64,000 nucleotides of DNA from Actinoallomurus liliacearum (GTDB taxonomy: Bacteria > Actinomycetota > Actinomycetes > Streptosporangiales > Streptosporangiaceae): NCBI RefSeq assembly GCF_039542035.1, contig NZ_BAABHJ010000016.1, forward strand, positions 133,863 through 197,862, read 5' to 3'. Position 1 is the first letter of the stretch; every line of letters starts with the position of its first letter. Positions 49,859 through 59,003 of the stretch are shown piece after piece. Under the pieces are notes generated by a model that was not told the DNA's origin, did not search any database, and saw only the letters and a list, made by a program, of their open reading frames with translations. The position numbers were made by a program, and so were the translations under genes.

Positions 49859-50334
49859 GCGACGGCGCGCGAGAGGACAGGCGGTCGATGAGTGAGGTCT
49901 TCGTCCTGAACGGGCCGAACCTCGGCAGGCTGGGCAGCCGCGAACCCGACGTGTACGGCGCCGCGGACTTCGACGCCCTGACGGCGCTGTGCCGGGACAC
50001 CGCCCGGCGGCTGGGCCTGCACGCCGAGGTGCGCCAGACCGACGACGAGGCCGAGCTGATCTCCTGGCTGCACGAGGCCGCCGACGGCAGGATCCCGGTC
50101 GTGCTCAACCCGGCCGCGTTCACGCACTACTCGTACGCGGTGCGGGACGCCATCGCCCAGCGCACCGCCCCGCTGATCGAGGTGCACCTGTCCAACCCGG
50201 CGGCCCGCGAGGAGTTCCGCCACAACTCGGTCGTCGCGGGGGTGGCCACCGGCACGGTCGCCGGCTTCGGCTTCCTGTCGTACGTGCTGGCGCTGCAGGC
50301 GATCGCCGAGCTCCTCGCGGAGAGCGAGGACTGA
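49855..50334 (+). CDS. aroQ: Type II 3-dehydroquinate dehydratase
   Basis: A type II dehydroquinase that converts dehydroquinate to dehydroshikimate. Conserved NGPNLGRLGSREPDVYG, with the catalytic Tyr, QTDDEAELISWLHEA, LNPAAFTHYSYAVRDAI and EVHLSNPAAREEFRHNSV are present. The ATG at 49855 overlaps the aroB stop (159 aa). An internal ATG at 49888, 10 nt after GAGAGGA, would give a 148-aa form closer to the usual length, so that start is a real alternative. Confidence 0.94.
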   Translation: MSDGAREDRRSMSEVFVLNGPNLGRLGSREPDVYGAADFDALTALCRDTARRLGLHAEVRQTDDEAELISWLHEAADGRIPVVLNPAAFTHYSYAVRDAIAQRTAPLIEVHLSNPAAREEFRHNSVVAGVATGTVAGFGFLSYVLALQAIAELLAESED

Positions 50335-50424
50335 CACCCGGGGTGCCGCCGGCGGCCTTCGTACGGTAAGACTGAGTCAGATTCGGTTACTCGGCGGTTC
50401 AGGTCAGGATTGGGGTGCGGCGAC

Positions 50425-51471
50425 ATGCGCATCGGGATGTCCCTCAACTACGCGGGCGGTTTCACGGAGACCGTCGACGAACTGGCGGACTATGAGAAGG
50501 CCGGCCTCGACATCGTGTTCGTGCCGGAGGCGTACAGCTTCGACGCGGTGAGCCAGATGGGGTTCATCGCGGCGCGGACCGAGCGCCTGCAGATCGCCTC
50601 GGGCATCCTCCAGCTCTACTCGCGGACCCCGACGCTCACCGCGATGACGGCGGCCGGCCTGGACTACGTCTCCGGCGGGCGGTTCGTGCTCGGCCTCGGC
50701 GCGTCGGGCCCGCAGGTCATCGAGGGCTGGCACGGCGTCCCGTACACCGCGCCGATCGGGCGGACCCGGGAGATCATCGAGATCTGCCGCATGGTGTGGC
50801 GCCGCGAACGCGTCGTCTATGACGGCAAGTACTACAAGCTCCCCCTTCCCGCCGAGGAGGGTACCGGGCTCGGCAAGCCGCTCAAGCTCATCAACCACCC
50901 GGTCCGCGAGCGCATCCCGATCTTCATCGCGTCCCTCGGCCCGAAGAACGTCGAGATGACCGCCGAGCTCGCCGAGGGCTGGGAGCCGATCTTCTACGTC
51001 CCGGAGAAGGCCGGTGACGTCTGGGGCGACGCGCTCGCCCGCGGCAAGGCCAAGCGCGACCCCTCGCTCGGCGAGCTGGACATCGTCGCGCAGGCGTTCC
51101 TGGCGATCGGCGACGACGTCGAGGGCCTGCTCGACCTCGGCCGGCCGATGGCGGCGCTGTACATCGGCGGCATGGGCGCCAAGGGCCGCAACTTCTACAA
51201 CGACCTGGCCCGGCGCTACGGCTACGAGAAGGAGGCCGAGGAGATCCAGGACCTCTACCTCGCGGGCAAGAAGGACGAGGCCGCCGCCAAGGTCCCGTAC
51301 GAGCTGCTGCAGAAGACCTCCCTGATCGGCTCGGAGGGCTTCGTCCGCGACCGCCTCGCGGCGCTGAAGGAGTCCGGCGTCACGACGCTCAACGTCGCGC
51401 CGATGGCCGGTGACCACGCGTCCCGCGTCAAGCTGATCGAACGGGTGCGCGAGCTGACCGCGTCCGTCTGA
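50425..51471 (+). CDS. LLM-class F420-dependent oxidoreductase
   Basis: A 348-aa luciferase-like monooxygenase-fold protein using F420. N-terminus MRIGMSLNYAGGF, GQFVLGLGASGPQVIEGW-like segment (RFVLGLGASGPQVIEGWHG) for cofactor binding, and PIFIASLGPKNVEM are typical. The substrate is unknown. The next gene starts 105 bp later from its own promoter, so it is probably a separate unit from the aro operon. Confidence 0.88.
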   Translation: MRIGMSLNYAGGFTETVDELADYEKAGLDIVFVPEAYSFDAVSQMGFIAARTERLQIASGILQLYSRTPTLTAMTAAGLDYVSGGRFVLGLGASGPQVIEGWHGVPYTAPIGRTREIIEICRMVWRRERVVYDGKYYKLPLPAEEGTGLGKPLKLINHPVRERIPIFIASLGPKNVEMTAELAEGWEPIFYVPEKAGDVWGDALARGKAKRDPSLGELDIVAQAFLAIGDDVEGLLDLGRPMAALYIGGMGAKGRNFYNDLARRYGYEKEAEEIQDLYLAGKKDEAAAKVPYELLQKTSLIGSEGFVRDRLAALKESGVTTLNVAPMAGDHASRVKLIERVRELTASV

Positions 51472-51562
51472 CGGCACGGGCGGGCGTGGGCGTCTGAGGG
51501 CGCGGGCGTGGCGGGTCCGGGCGCGCGCGGGGCTGGGCGGCGTCGTGCGGCGGCGCCGAGCG

Positions 51563-51568
51563 TAGAGT
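51563..51568 (+). promoter_or_regulatory. Leaderless promoter -10 (TAGAGT) for M24 peptidase
   Basis: TAGAGT lies 7 nt before the ATG at 51576, with no ribosome-binding site. Confidence 0.45.
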
Positions 51569-51575
51569 TCGGGGC

Positions 51576-52643
51576 ATGCCGGAGATCCACGAGGCCCGCC
51601 GCGCGCGGCTGGCCGAGCTCGTCGCCGCCCGTGACGCGGAGGCGGCCCTCATCACCCGCCTGGTCAACGTGCGCTACCTGACCGGGCTGGCCAGTTCCAA
51701 CGCCGCGCTGCTCGTACGCGCCGACGGGACCGCCGTGCTGGCGACCGACGGCCGGTACGCCGGCACGGCCGCCCGGGTCTGCCCGGAGCTGGAGTGCGTC
51801 GTCGACCGGGCCACCGCGGGGGCGCTGACCGCGCGGGCGGCGGGCCGGCTGGCGTTCGAGGCGCACGCCGTCACGGTGGAGGCGCACGACGAGCTGGCGG
51901 CCGAGCCGGGCGCGCCGGAGCTGGTCCCCCTCGGCCACGCCGTGGAAGAGCTGCGGATGGTCAAGGACGAGGCGGAGATCGCCCTGCTCAGGGAGGCCTG
52001 CGCCATCACCGACCAGGCCTTCGACGCGGTGCTGCCGACGATCCGGCCCGGCGTCACCGAACGCGCGATCGCGATCGCGCTCGACCGGGCCATGATCGAC
52101 CTCGGCGCCGAGCAGCCGGCGTTCGCGACGATCGTCGCGAGCGGCCCGAACGGCGCCATCCCGCACCACGTCCCCTCCGGCCGTGTGATCGAGCACGGCG
52201 ACCTGGTCACCATGGACTTCGGTGCCCTCCAGGGCGGTTACCACGCCGACATGACCCGCACGATCGCGGTCGGCGCGGCCGGCGCCTGGGAGCGTGAGAT
52301 CTACGACCTCGTCGCCGCCGCCCAGGCCGCGGGTCTCGCGGCGGCGCGCCCGGACGCGGTGACCAAGGAGGTCGACGCCGCGGCCCGCGGGGTGATCGAG
52401 GCGGCGGGACACGGCGACGAATTCCCGCACGGGCTCGGCCACGGCGTCGGCCTCGAGATCCACGAGGCACCGCTCATGGGGTATGACAAGACCGGTAAAC
52501 TGACGGATCGAGTTCCCATCACCGTCGAGCCCGGCGTCTACGTCGCCGGTCGCGGCGGAGTCCGCATCGAGGACACGCTCGTGGTCCGTGCGGACGGTCC
52601 GGAGCTGCTCACCAAGACCACCAAGGACCTGCTCGTCAGCTAG
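51576..52643 (+). CDS. M24 Xaa-Pro peptidase
   Basis: A 355-aa dinuclear-metal aminopeptidase. A creatinase-like N-domain is followed by the pita-bread domain with metal ligands in TMDFGALQGGYHADMTRT (two Asp), LGHGVGLEIHE (His), TVEPGVYV (Glu) and RIEDT (Glu). Removes N-terminal residues preceding proline. The pepQ-efp-nusB order is common in actinobacteria. Confidence 0.92.
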   Translation: MPEIHEARRARLAELVAARDAEAALITRLVNVRYLTGLASSNAALLVRADGTAVLATDGRYAGTAARVCPELECVVDRATAGALTARAAGRLAFEAHAVTVEAHDELAAEPGAPELVPLGHAVEELRMVKDEAEIALLREACAITDQAFDAVLPTIRPGVTERAIAIALDRAMIDLGAEQPAFATIVASGPNGAIPHHVPSGRVIEHGDLVTMDFGALQGGYHADMTRTIAVGAAGAWEREIYDLVAAAQAAGLAAARPDAVTKEVDAAARGVIEAAGHGDEFPHGLGHGVGLEIHEAPLMGYDKTGKLTDRVPITVEPGVYVAGRGGVRIEDTLVVRADGPELLTKTTKDLLVS

Positions 52644-52679
52644 ACGCGGCAGACCGCCGAAGCGGGAGAACGACACACA

Positions 52680-53237
52680 GTGGCGACGACGAACGACCTC
52701 AAGAACGGCATGACGCTGAACCTCGACGGCCAGCTGTGGACCGTTCAGGAGTTCCAGCACGTCAAGCCTGGTAAGGGCGGCGCGTTCGTCCGCACCAAGC
52801 TCAAGAACGTCCTGTCCGGCAAGGTCGTCGACAAGACCTTCAACGCCGGCACCAAGGTCGACGTGGCCAACGTCGACAAGCGCGAGATGCAGTACCTCTA
52901 CCGCGAGGGCGAGGACTTCGTCTTCATGGACACCGAGACCTACGACCAGCCCCACATCCCGGCCTCGACGGTCGGTGACGCGGCGGACTACCTCCTGCCG
53001 GAGCAGAACGCCGTGATCGCCTTCAACGAGGGCACGCCGCTCTACATCGAGCTGCCCGCCGCCGTGGTGCTCGAGGTGACCGAGACCGAGCCCGGCCTGC
53101 AGGGCGACCGCTCCACCGGCGGCACCAAGCCCGCGACGGTCGAGACCGGTGCGACGATCAACGTCCCGCTGTTCATCACGACCGGCGAGAAGATCAAGGT
53201 CGACACCCGCTCGGGCGACTACCTGGGTCGTGCCTGA
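52680..53237 (+). CDS. efp: Elongation factor P
   Basis: A 185-aa translation factor with three OB-type domains that rescues ribosomes stalled at polyproline. The tip loop HVKPGKGGAFVRTKLKN carries the conserved lysine, unmodified or modified depending on the organism. GTG start with GGGAGAA 9 nt upstream. Separated from nusB by 3 bp. Confidence 0.96.
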   Translation: MATTNDLKNGMTLNLDGQLWTVQEFQHVKPGKGGAFVRTKLKNVLSGKVVDKTFNAGTKVDVANVDKREMQYLYREGEDFVFMDTETYDQPHIPASTVGDAADYLLPEQNAVIAFNEGTPLYIELPAAVVLEVTETEPGLQGDRSTGGTKPATVETGATINVPLFITTGEKIKVDTRSGDYLGRA

Positions 53238-53240
53238 TCC

Positions 53241-53657
53241 GTGGCGGCACGGAGCAAGGCGCGCAGACGCGCCCTGGAGATCCTCTACGAGGCCGAGGTC
53301 CGCGGTGAGTCGCCGGTCGAGGTCCTCGACCGGCGCACCCGGCAGTCGGAGCACCGGCTCGCCGAGCAGGACTTCGTCGAGCGACTCGTCGAGGGAGTCG
53401 CCGCGCACCGCGAGCGCCTCGACGAGCTGATCGCGACGTACGCCGTCGGCTGGACGCTCGACCGGATGCCCATCGTCGACCGCAACATCCTGCGTCTCGG
53501 CGGATACGAGCTGCTGTGGAGCGAGGACGTGCCCGACGGGGTCGCCGTCAGCGAGGCGGTGGCCCTCGCGACCGACCTGTCCACCGACGAGTCGCCCCGG
53601 TTCGTCAACGGCCTGCTGTCGCGGCTGTTGGAGCTGAAACCGTCCCTGTCCCTCTAG
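53241..53657 (+). CDS. nusB: Transcription antitermination factor NusB
   Basis: A 138-aa all-helical RNA-binding protein that joins NusE on boxA RNA for rRNA antitermination. ARSKARRRALEILYEAEV at the N-terminus, WTLDRMPIVDRNILRLGGYEL centrally (residue set 71-91), and the C-terminal SPRFVNGLLSRL are diagnostic. GTG start; followed by a strong hairpin. Confidence 0.95.
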   Translation: MAARSKARRRALEILYEAEVRGESPVEVLDRRTRQSEHRLAEQDFVERLVEGVAAHRERLDELIATYAVGWTLDRMPIVDRNILRLGGYELLWSEDVPDGVAVSEAVALATDLSTDESPRFVNGLLSRLLELKPSLSL

Positions 53658-53673
53658 ACGGGGCCACGCGGGA

Positions 53674-53701
53674 CCGGCCGGCACCGGGAGGTGCCGGCCG
53701 G
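53674..53701 (+). terminator. Hairpin terminator after nusB
   Basis: A 12-bp perfect stem CCGGCCGGCACC / GGTGCCGGCCGG with a 4-nt loop, 17 bp after the stop. Confidence 0.75.
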
Positions 53702-53853
53702 ATGTCTCCCCGCCCGAAGCCGGGGGGCGAACGGGTCCGTGCGTATCCGCGCGCCCGCGCCCATCCCTCCTGACCGCGCCCGCCGACCGAGGACGCTCAG
53801 CCGGTGGACAGGCCCTAGGGTGGGGAGAACACAGAGCCGGGAGGGGGCAAGCC

Positions 53854-54606
53854 GTGACCGATCGTCCGCGCTCGCGGTCGACGCGCACCGCCGTCGTGTG
53901 GGAGATCCTGCGCGACGTCCTCGACGAGACCGCCAAGGAGTCGGGCCGTGACCGGCTCGACGTCGTCGACGCGGGCGGTGGCACCGGCGGGCTGGCCGTG
54001 CCGCTCGCCGAGCTCGGGCACCGGGTGACGGTGGTCGACGCCAGCCCGGACGCCCTCGCCGGCCTCGAACGGCGCGCGGCCGAGGCCGGCGTCACGGTCC
54101 GCGCCGCGCAGGGCGATGCCGACGGCCTGCCCGACGTCGTCGGCCCCGACAGCGCGGACCTCGTCATCTGCCACAGCGTGCTGGAGTACGTCGACGACCC
54201 GGCCACGGCGCTGGCCGCCATCGCCCGCACAGTCCGGCCCGGCGGAGCGGTCAGCGTGCTGGCCGCCAACCAGGTCGCCGCGGTGCTCCACCGGGCGCTC
54301 GCCGGGCACTTCGAGGACGCCCGCCGCGTGCTGTCCAGCGCCCAGGGCCGCTGGGGGGACCGCGACCCGGTGCCGCGCCGGTTCACCTCCGGGATGCTGG
54401 CCGAGCTGATCGAGGCGGCGGGCCTGCGGGCGGGGCCGGTGCACGGCGTCCGGGTGTTCGCCGACCTGGTGCCCAGCGGCATCATCGACGGTGAGCGCGG
54501 GGCCGCCGACGAGCTCGTCGCCCTCGAGCGGGCCGTCTCCATGCACCCCGTCCTGAAGGACGTCGCCACCCAACTCCACGCCCTGGCCTACCGGCGCCGG
54601 TCCTAG
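53854..54606 (+). CDS. Class I SAM-dependent methyltransferase
   Basis: A 250-aa methyltransferase. Motif I is VVDAGGGTGGLAVPLAELGH, followed by VVDASPDAL; the acidic post-motif ADLVICHSVLEYV is motif II. It resembles SmtA/UbiE-like enzymes; the substrate is unknown. GTG start with GGGAGGGGG upstream; a TAGGGT -10 lies at about 53816. Confidence 0.9.
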   Translation: MTDRPRSRSTRTAVVWEILRDVLDETAKESGRDRLDVVDAGGGTGGLAVPLAELGHRVTVVDASPDALAGLERRAAEAGVTVRAAQGDADGLPDVVGPDSADLVICHSVLEYVDDPATALAAIARTVRPGGAVSVLAANQVAAVLHRALAGHFEDARRVLSSAQGRWGDRDPVPRRFTSGMLAELIEAAGLRAGPVHGVRVFADLVPSGIIDGERGAADELVALERAVSMHPVLKDVATQLHALAYRRRS

Positions 54607-54635
54607 GACCATGAACGGCGACCAGTGAGCGACCG

Positions 54636-55907
54636 ATGAGCAGGAAACAGCAGCTGCACCGGCCCGGGCCACAGCCCGGCCCGCCGGGGGACGACACCGG
54701 CTGCACGGTCCTGCACGTGGACATGGACGCCTTCTTCGTGAGCGTCGAGCTGCTGGAGCATCCGGAGCTGCGCGGCCGTCCCGTCGTGGTCGGCGGGGCG
54801 GGGCCGCGCGGCGTCGTGTCCGCCGCGTCGTACGAGGCGCGGGCCTTCGGGGTGCACTCGGCGATGCCGATGAGCCGGGCCCGGCGACTCTGCCCGCAGG
54901 CGGTCGTGCTGCCGCCCCGCCACGACAGGTACGCCGCCGCGTCGGCGGGCGTCATGGAGATCTTCCGGTCGATCACGCCGCTGGTGGAGCCGCTCGCGCT
55001 CGACGAGGCGTTCCTCGACGTGGCGGGGGCGCGGCGCCGGCTCGGCCGGCCCGCGGAGATCGGCCGGATGATCCGGGAGCAGGTCCACGAGCAGCAGGGC
55101 ATCACCTGCTCGGTCGGGGTCGCGAGCACGAAGTTCGTGGCCAAGCTCGCGTCGACCAGGTGCAAACCGGACGGTCTCCTGGTCGTGCCCGCGGACGGGG
55201 TGGTCGACTTCCTGCATCCGCTGCCGGTCGCGGCCCTGTGGGGGGTGGGAGAGCGGACCGAGGAGTCCCTCCTGCGCCTGGGCCTGCGCACGGTCGGAGA
55301 CCTCGCGCGGACGCCGGTCGACACCCTGCGGCGCGAGGTCGGCGAGGCGGTCGGCCGCCACCTGCACGACCTGGCCTGGGGTCGGGACCCGCGGCCGGTG
55401 ACGGCGAGCGTGCCGGACAAGAGCATCGGCGCGGAGGAGACCTTCGACCACGACATCGCCGACCCGGAGGCGATCCGGCGCGAGCTGCTGCGGCTGTCCG
55501 ACCGGGTGGGCGCGCGGCTGCGGGGGAGCGGCCAGGCGGGCCGCACCGTGGCGGTCAAGCTCCGCCGGCCGGACTTCACCACCCTGACCCGCGCCCGTAC
55601 GCTCGCGGACGCGACGGACGTGGCCCGGGAGATCTACGCGACCGCGTGCGCGCTGTACGAGGCGTCCGGGTTGCAGGGGGCCCCGCTGCGGCTGGTGGGC
55701 GTGCGGGTCGAGAATCTGGTGCCGGCCGGCACGACCCCCCGGCAGCTGGCCCTGGGCGAGCCGGAGGTCGGCTGGCGCCAGGCGGAGGCGGCCATGGACC
55801 TGGCGGCGCGCCGGTTCGGCGCGGGTGCCGTACGCCCCGCCGCCCTGGTCCGCGCGGACCGCGAAAGTGATGCTCGCCACGGTCGAGAGGCCGAAGATGA
55901 GGTATGA
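54636..55907 (+). CDS. dinB: DNA polymerase IV (Y-family, DinB)
   Basis: A 423-aa error-prone translesion polymerase. Palm motifs VDMDAFFVSVE and LALDEAFLDVAG hold the catalytic acids; SYEARAFGV and the thumb helix-hairpin-helix LWGVGERTEESLLRLG follow, then the little-finger domain. A QLALG segment near the end could bind the sliding clamp. No actinobacterial LexA box is visible upstream, so SOS control is not evident. Confidence 0.94.
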   Translation: MSRKQQLHRPGPQPGPPGDDTGCTVLHVDMDAFFVSVELLEHPELRGRPVVVGGAGPRGVVSAASYEARAFGVHSAMPMSRARRLCPQAVVLPPRHDRYAAASAGVMEIFRSITPLVEPLALDEAFLDVAGARRRLGRPAEIGRMIREQVHEQQGITCSVGVASTKFVAKLASTRCKPDGLLVVPADGVVDFLHPLPVAALWGVGERTEESLLRLGLRTVGDLARTPVDTLRREVGEAVGRHLHDLAWGRDPRPVTASVPDKSIGAEETFDHDIADPEAIRRELLRLSDRVGARLRGSGQAGRTVAVKLRRPDFTTLTRARTLADATDVAREIYATACALYEASGLQGAPLRLVGVRVENLVPAGTTPRQLALGEPEVGWRQAEAAMDLAARRFGAGAVRPAALVRADRESDARHGREAEDEV

Positions 55908-56090
55908 GGCGGATGTGATCAGTGTGACCACGGCGAGTGATCAGGGGCGATGACTTGACGATCCTCCTGTCCACAGTCGAACGTTTTCTTTCCCCCGGTC
56001 GTCAGGGCTCGTATTCTGGGCATATCACCGATAGCCATGTCCCCGTCCGGCGTGGGATTCCCCTTCGTGGGGCTGTCTTTGGGAGGCGCC

Positions 56091-56483
56091 GTGCCGCTCT
56101 CTGACCACGAGCAGCGCATGCTCGACCAGATCGAGCGCGCGCTGTACGCCGAGGATCCGAAGTTCGCTTCGGCGGTCCGCTCGACCGATCCACAGGTGCA
56201 TTACAGGCGCAGGATCTGGAAGGCCGCGATCGGCTCCGCGCTGGGCCTTTTCGTGGTGCTGGCAGGCGTGATCGTGAACACCATGCCGATCAGCATCGTG
56301 ATCAGCGTGGCGGGGTTCCTGCTCATGGTCACCTGCTGCGCGTGGGGGCTGGCCGGCTGGAAGCGGATGAACGGAGTGGCCGATCCGGCGCCGCGCAGGC
56401 GGGGCAGGCGGCAGAAGGCGGCCGGCGGCGGGTTCATGGAGCGCCTCGAGGAGCGCTGGCGCCGCCGCCACGGAGAGCTTTAG
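56091..56483 (+). CDS. DUF3040 domain membrane protein
   Basis: A 130-aa actinobacterial protein. The N-terminus PLSDHEQRMLDQIERALYAEDPKF is the DUF3040 signature (seen as two adjoining parts, residues 2-13 and 14-25), then two membrane helices (ALGLFVVLAGVIV, ISVAGFLLMVTCCAWGLAG) and a basic tail. Function unknown; relatives occur next to division and wall loci. GTG start with GGGAGG 4 nt upstream. Confidence 0.9.
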   Translation: MPLSDHEQRMLDQIERALYAEDPKFASAVRSTDPQVHYRRRIWKAAIGSALGLFVVLAGVIVNTMPISIVISVAGFLLMVTCCAWGLAGWKRMNGVADPAPRRRGRRQKAAGGGFMERLEERWRRRHGEL

Positions 56484-56554
56484 CGTCCGAAGACCCACGC
56501 CACCGCCCGGCAGGCCGCCGGGCGGTGACGCGCTTCCGGCCTCCTCCGGCCGCC

Positions 56555-56602
56555 GGGTGGACACACCGGCGGGTGGACACACCGGCGGGTGGACGCGCCG
56601 GT
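56555..56602. repeat. 16-bp tandem repeat, three copies
   Basis: GGGTGGACACACCGGC at 56555-56570 and 56571-56586, then GGGTGGACGCGCCGGT at 56587-56602. It lies between the ends of the convergent DUF3040 and transglutaminase genes. Each unit holds CCGGC/GGTG pairs that could form weak hairpins. Confidence 0.88.
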
Positions 56603-56618
56603 TGGCTCCGTTCGGCGT

Positions 56619-59003
56619 TCAGCCGGCGGAGTGGCGTCGCCGGCGCAGGGCGAGGGAGTCGATCCGGTCGAACGCGTCGAGCGCCCGGCCGCCCACGCCG
56701 CGCAGGAACACCGCCGAGGAAGGCGGCAGTACCCGGGCCCGCAACCGGCGGCGCCGGCCCGCCGCGGCGGCGAAGGCGGCCCGTACCGAGCACGCGTCAC
56801 CGCGCAGCCCCGTGCCGGGACCGGGCGCCGGCGCGTACCTGGCGAGCTCCTCGGCCCGTACGAGCCGGGCCAGCGCCTCGGCGGCCGGCTCGTCCAGCGG
56901 CCGCGCCTCGATGAGCCGCCGGGCCGCGGCGCGCGGGCTGTCGCCGGCCCGCCACGGGAGGCCGAAGTCCGCCGCGGCGACCCGTAGTTCGTCCCAGGCC
57001 GCATGCGCCACGTCGGCCTCGGTGGCCCCGCGAGCCCAGCGGCGGACTCGGGCCAGGCGGTGCAGTGCCGCGGGCAGCGCGGCGAGCAGGACGACGGCCA
57101 GCAGCGTAAGCAGCGGGCCGACCGGCAGGCCGTCGCGGTGCGTCGGGGCCAGCGGACCGGCCGAACCGCTCCGGTCCATCGGGTCGGCGCGGCGGTGCGG
57201 GACCGACCCGGAGCCGGTGGCCGAGCGGCCGCCCGACGTCTCTCCCGCCGAGGGGAGCCGGCCCGTCGAACCCGCGGCCGGCGCGCCGGGGAGCAGTTGC
57301 GGGCTCGTGTACTCCGGCACGGTCGCGCTGCCCTGGCCCGTCCCGCCCGCCGGGGTCGGCTCGAACCGGAGCCAGCCGATTCCGGAGAAGTAGAGCTCGG
57401 GCCAGGCGTGCGTGTCCTTGGTCCGCACCGCCCAGCTGCCGTCCGCCCGCCGCTCACCGGCCGTGTAGCCCATGGCGACGCGCGCGGGGATGCCGACGAT
57501 CCGGGCCAGCAGCGCCATCGACGCCGCGAACTGCTCGCAGTACCCGGTCTTGCTGACGAACAGGAAGTCGCGGAGCGCCCCGACATTGCGCGGGGAGGGC
57601 GCGTCGAGGCTGTAGGTGAAGTTGCCGGGCTTCGTGAACCACTGCTGCAGCTTGACGGCCCGTTCGTACGGCGTCGACGCCGTCGTGGTCAGCCTGCGCG
57701 CCAGGGCGGCGACGTCGGCCGGGACCGTCGCCGGTACGGGCAAGTACCGCGACACGACCTCGGCGGGGAGCGGCGCGACGGCCTCGAGCTGCTGGTACGT
57801 GGGCGTGGGACGGACGCTCGACACCGTGTAGGCCCGGCCGCCCGCCGACTCGTGCGGCGAGAAGATCATCAACGTGGGGGCGTCGACCCGCCAGTCGCCC
57901 TTGATCGACACCTTGGTCGGCGGGTAGGGGGTCGGCAGGACGGTCATCCCGCGCACGTGCGAGTCGACGTAGATCCTGGTGGTCACGGGATGGAGGAGGG
58001 AGGCGTCCAGCTCCAGGCCCGGCGCCGAGGGCAGGGTCTTGCCGTCGACGCGCGCGTTCTTGTCCCCGTGGATGGCGGAGTACGTCCATCCGTCGCCGTC
58101 GAACCGGTCCAGCGAGTACATCCGCAGGTACTCGGGGGAGGAGCCGTCGTCGGACGTGCGGTAGGTGAGGACGACGGCGTCGTCCGCGCGTACGAGCTGC
58201 CGTTTCAGGCTGACCAGCGGATCCGGGGTCGTCACCGTGGTGAGCCCGGTGCCGCCGCCGCCGGCCTCGGGCAGCCAGTGCGGATCGATGTCGGGCACCG
58301 CGAGGGGGACCACGACCGCCAGGGCGACGGCGGTCAGCCCGATCCGCCGCCCTGTCACGGCCAGCGGACTCGAGTCGGGGCGGTCGTCCCGGGACGCCTC
58401 GCCCGACCAGTACCGCGTGAACACCGGACGGCCCCAGCCGGAGAGGCGGTCACGGGCGTCGGCCACGAGGAGCACGAGATATCCGGCCGCGCCCGGCAGG
58501 AAGAGCAGCCAGCCGGCGCTCTCCTGCCGGAACCGCGACGGGAGGGCGTACATCGCCAGCAGGGGCAGGCCGGCCGGGGCGGCGCGGCGCAGACGCACGG
58601 CGAGCAGGTCGACCAGGATCGCGATCAGCCCGATGCCGCCGGTGCTCAGCAGCTCCACCCCCGGCAGCATCGGCACGGGCGGGGCGTAGCGGAACGAGTC
58701 CTGCCAGCCGTCGCGGGCCAGGTCCGCCAGGTAGGACACCGACCCGGGGGTCGGGACCACCCCGAGCAGCGCGTCACCGGACGCGAACAGCACGTTGAGG
58801 TAGCACAGCAGCGCGATCGCGGCGATCAGCAGACAGGCCGGGACGGGCAGGCGGAAGCGTCGGGTCGACGCGCCCGCCCCGCCCACGGTGAGCACCGCGC
58901 CCAGCCCGCTGCCGAACCACCCGGCCGTCTTGAACAGCGGGTACAGCGCGACCGAGGCGAGCAGCGTGGCCGCGCAGGCCGCGATCGTCAGACGTATCCT
59001 CAT
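56619..59003 (-). CDS. TgpA-like transglutaminase membrane protein (DUF3488)
   Basis: A 794-aa protein. An N-terminal DUF3488 region of six to seven helices spans about residues 1-230; the extracellular transglutaminase-like domain has the Cys in TGYCEQFAASMALL and the His in KDTHAWPELYFSG; a further helix and a cytoplasmic tail follow. Such proteins act in the cell envelope, and Pseudomonas TgpA is essential. Start overlaps the DUF58 stop by ATGA. An alternative start 32 codons upstream falls in the DUF58 gene. Confidence 0.9.
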   Translation of the reverse strand: MRIRLTIAACAATLLASVALYPLFKTAGWFGSGLGAVLTVGGAGASTRRFRLPVPACLLIAAIALLCYLNVLFASGDALLGVVPTPGSVSYLADLARDGWQDSFRYAPPVPMLPGVELLSTGGIGLIAILVDLLAVRLRRAAPAGLPLLAMYALPSRFRQESAGWLLFLPGAAGYLVLLVADARDRLSGWGRPVFTRYWSGEASRDDRPDSSPLAVTGRRIGLTAVALAVVVPLAVPDIDPHWLPEAGGGGTGLTTVTTPDPLVSLKRQLVRADDAVVLTYRTSDDGSSPEYLRMYSLDRFDGDGWTYSAIHGDKNARVDGKTLPSAPGLELDASLLHPVTTRIYVDSHVRGMTVLPTPYPPTKVSIKGDWRVDAPTLMIFSPHESAGGRAYTVSSVRPTPTYQQLEAVAPLPAEVVSRYLPVPATVPADVAALARRLTTTASTPYERAVKLQQWFTKPGNFTYSLDAPSPRNVGALRDFLFVSKTGYCEQFAASMALLARIVGIPARVAMGYTAGERRADGSWAVRTKDTHAWPELYFSGIGWLRFEPTPAGGTGQGSATVPEYTSPQLLPGAPAAGSTGRLPSAGETSGGRSATGSGSVPHRRADPMDRSGSAGPLAPTHRDGLPVGPLLTLLAVVLLAALPAALHRLARVRRWARGATEADVAHAAWDELRVAAADFGLPWRAGDSPRAAARRLIEARPLDEPAAEALARLVRAEELARYAPAPGPGTGLRGDACSVRAAFAAAAGRRRRLRARVLPPSSAVFLRGVGGRALDAFDRIDSLALRRRRHSAG

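Noticed and set aside
55975..55990. TCGAACGTTTTC as a possible LexA box after dinB
   Set aside because: Only one half matches the actinobacterial TCGAAC-N4-GTTCGA form and it is downstream of dinB, not in front of a start.
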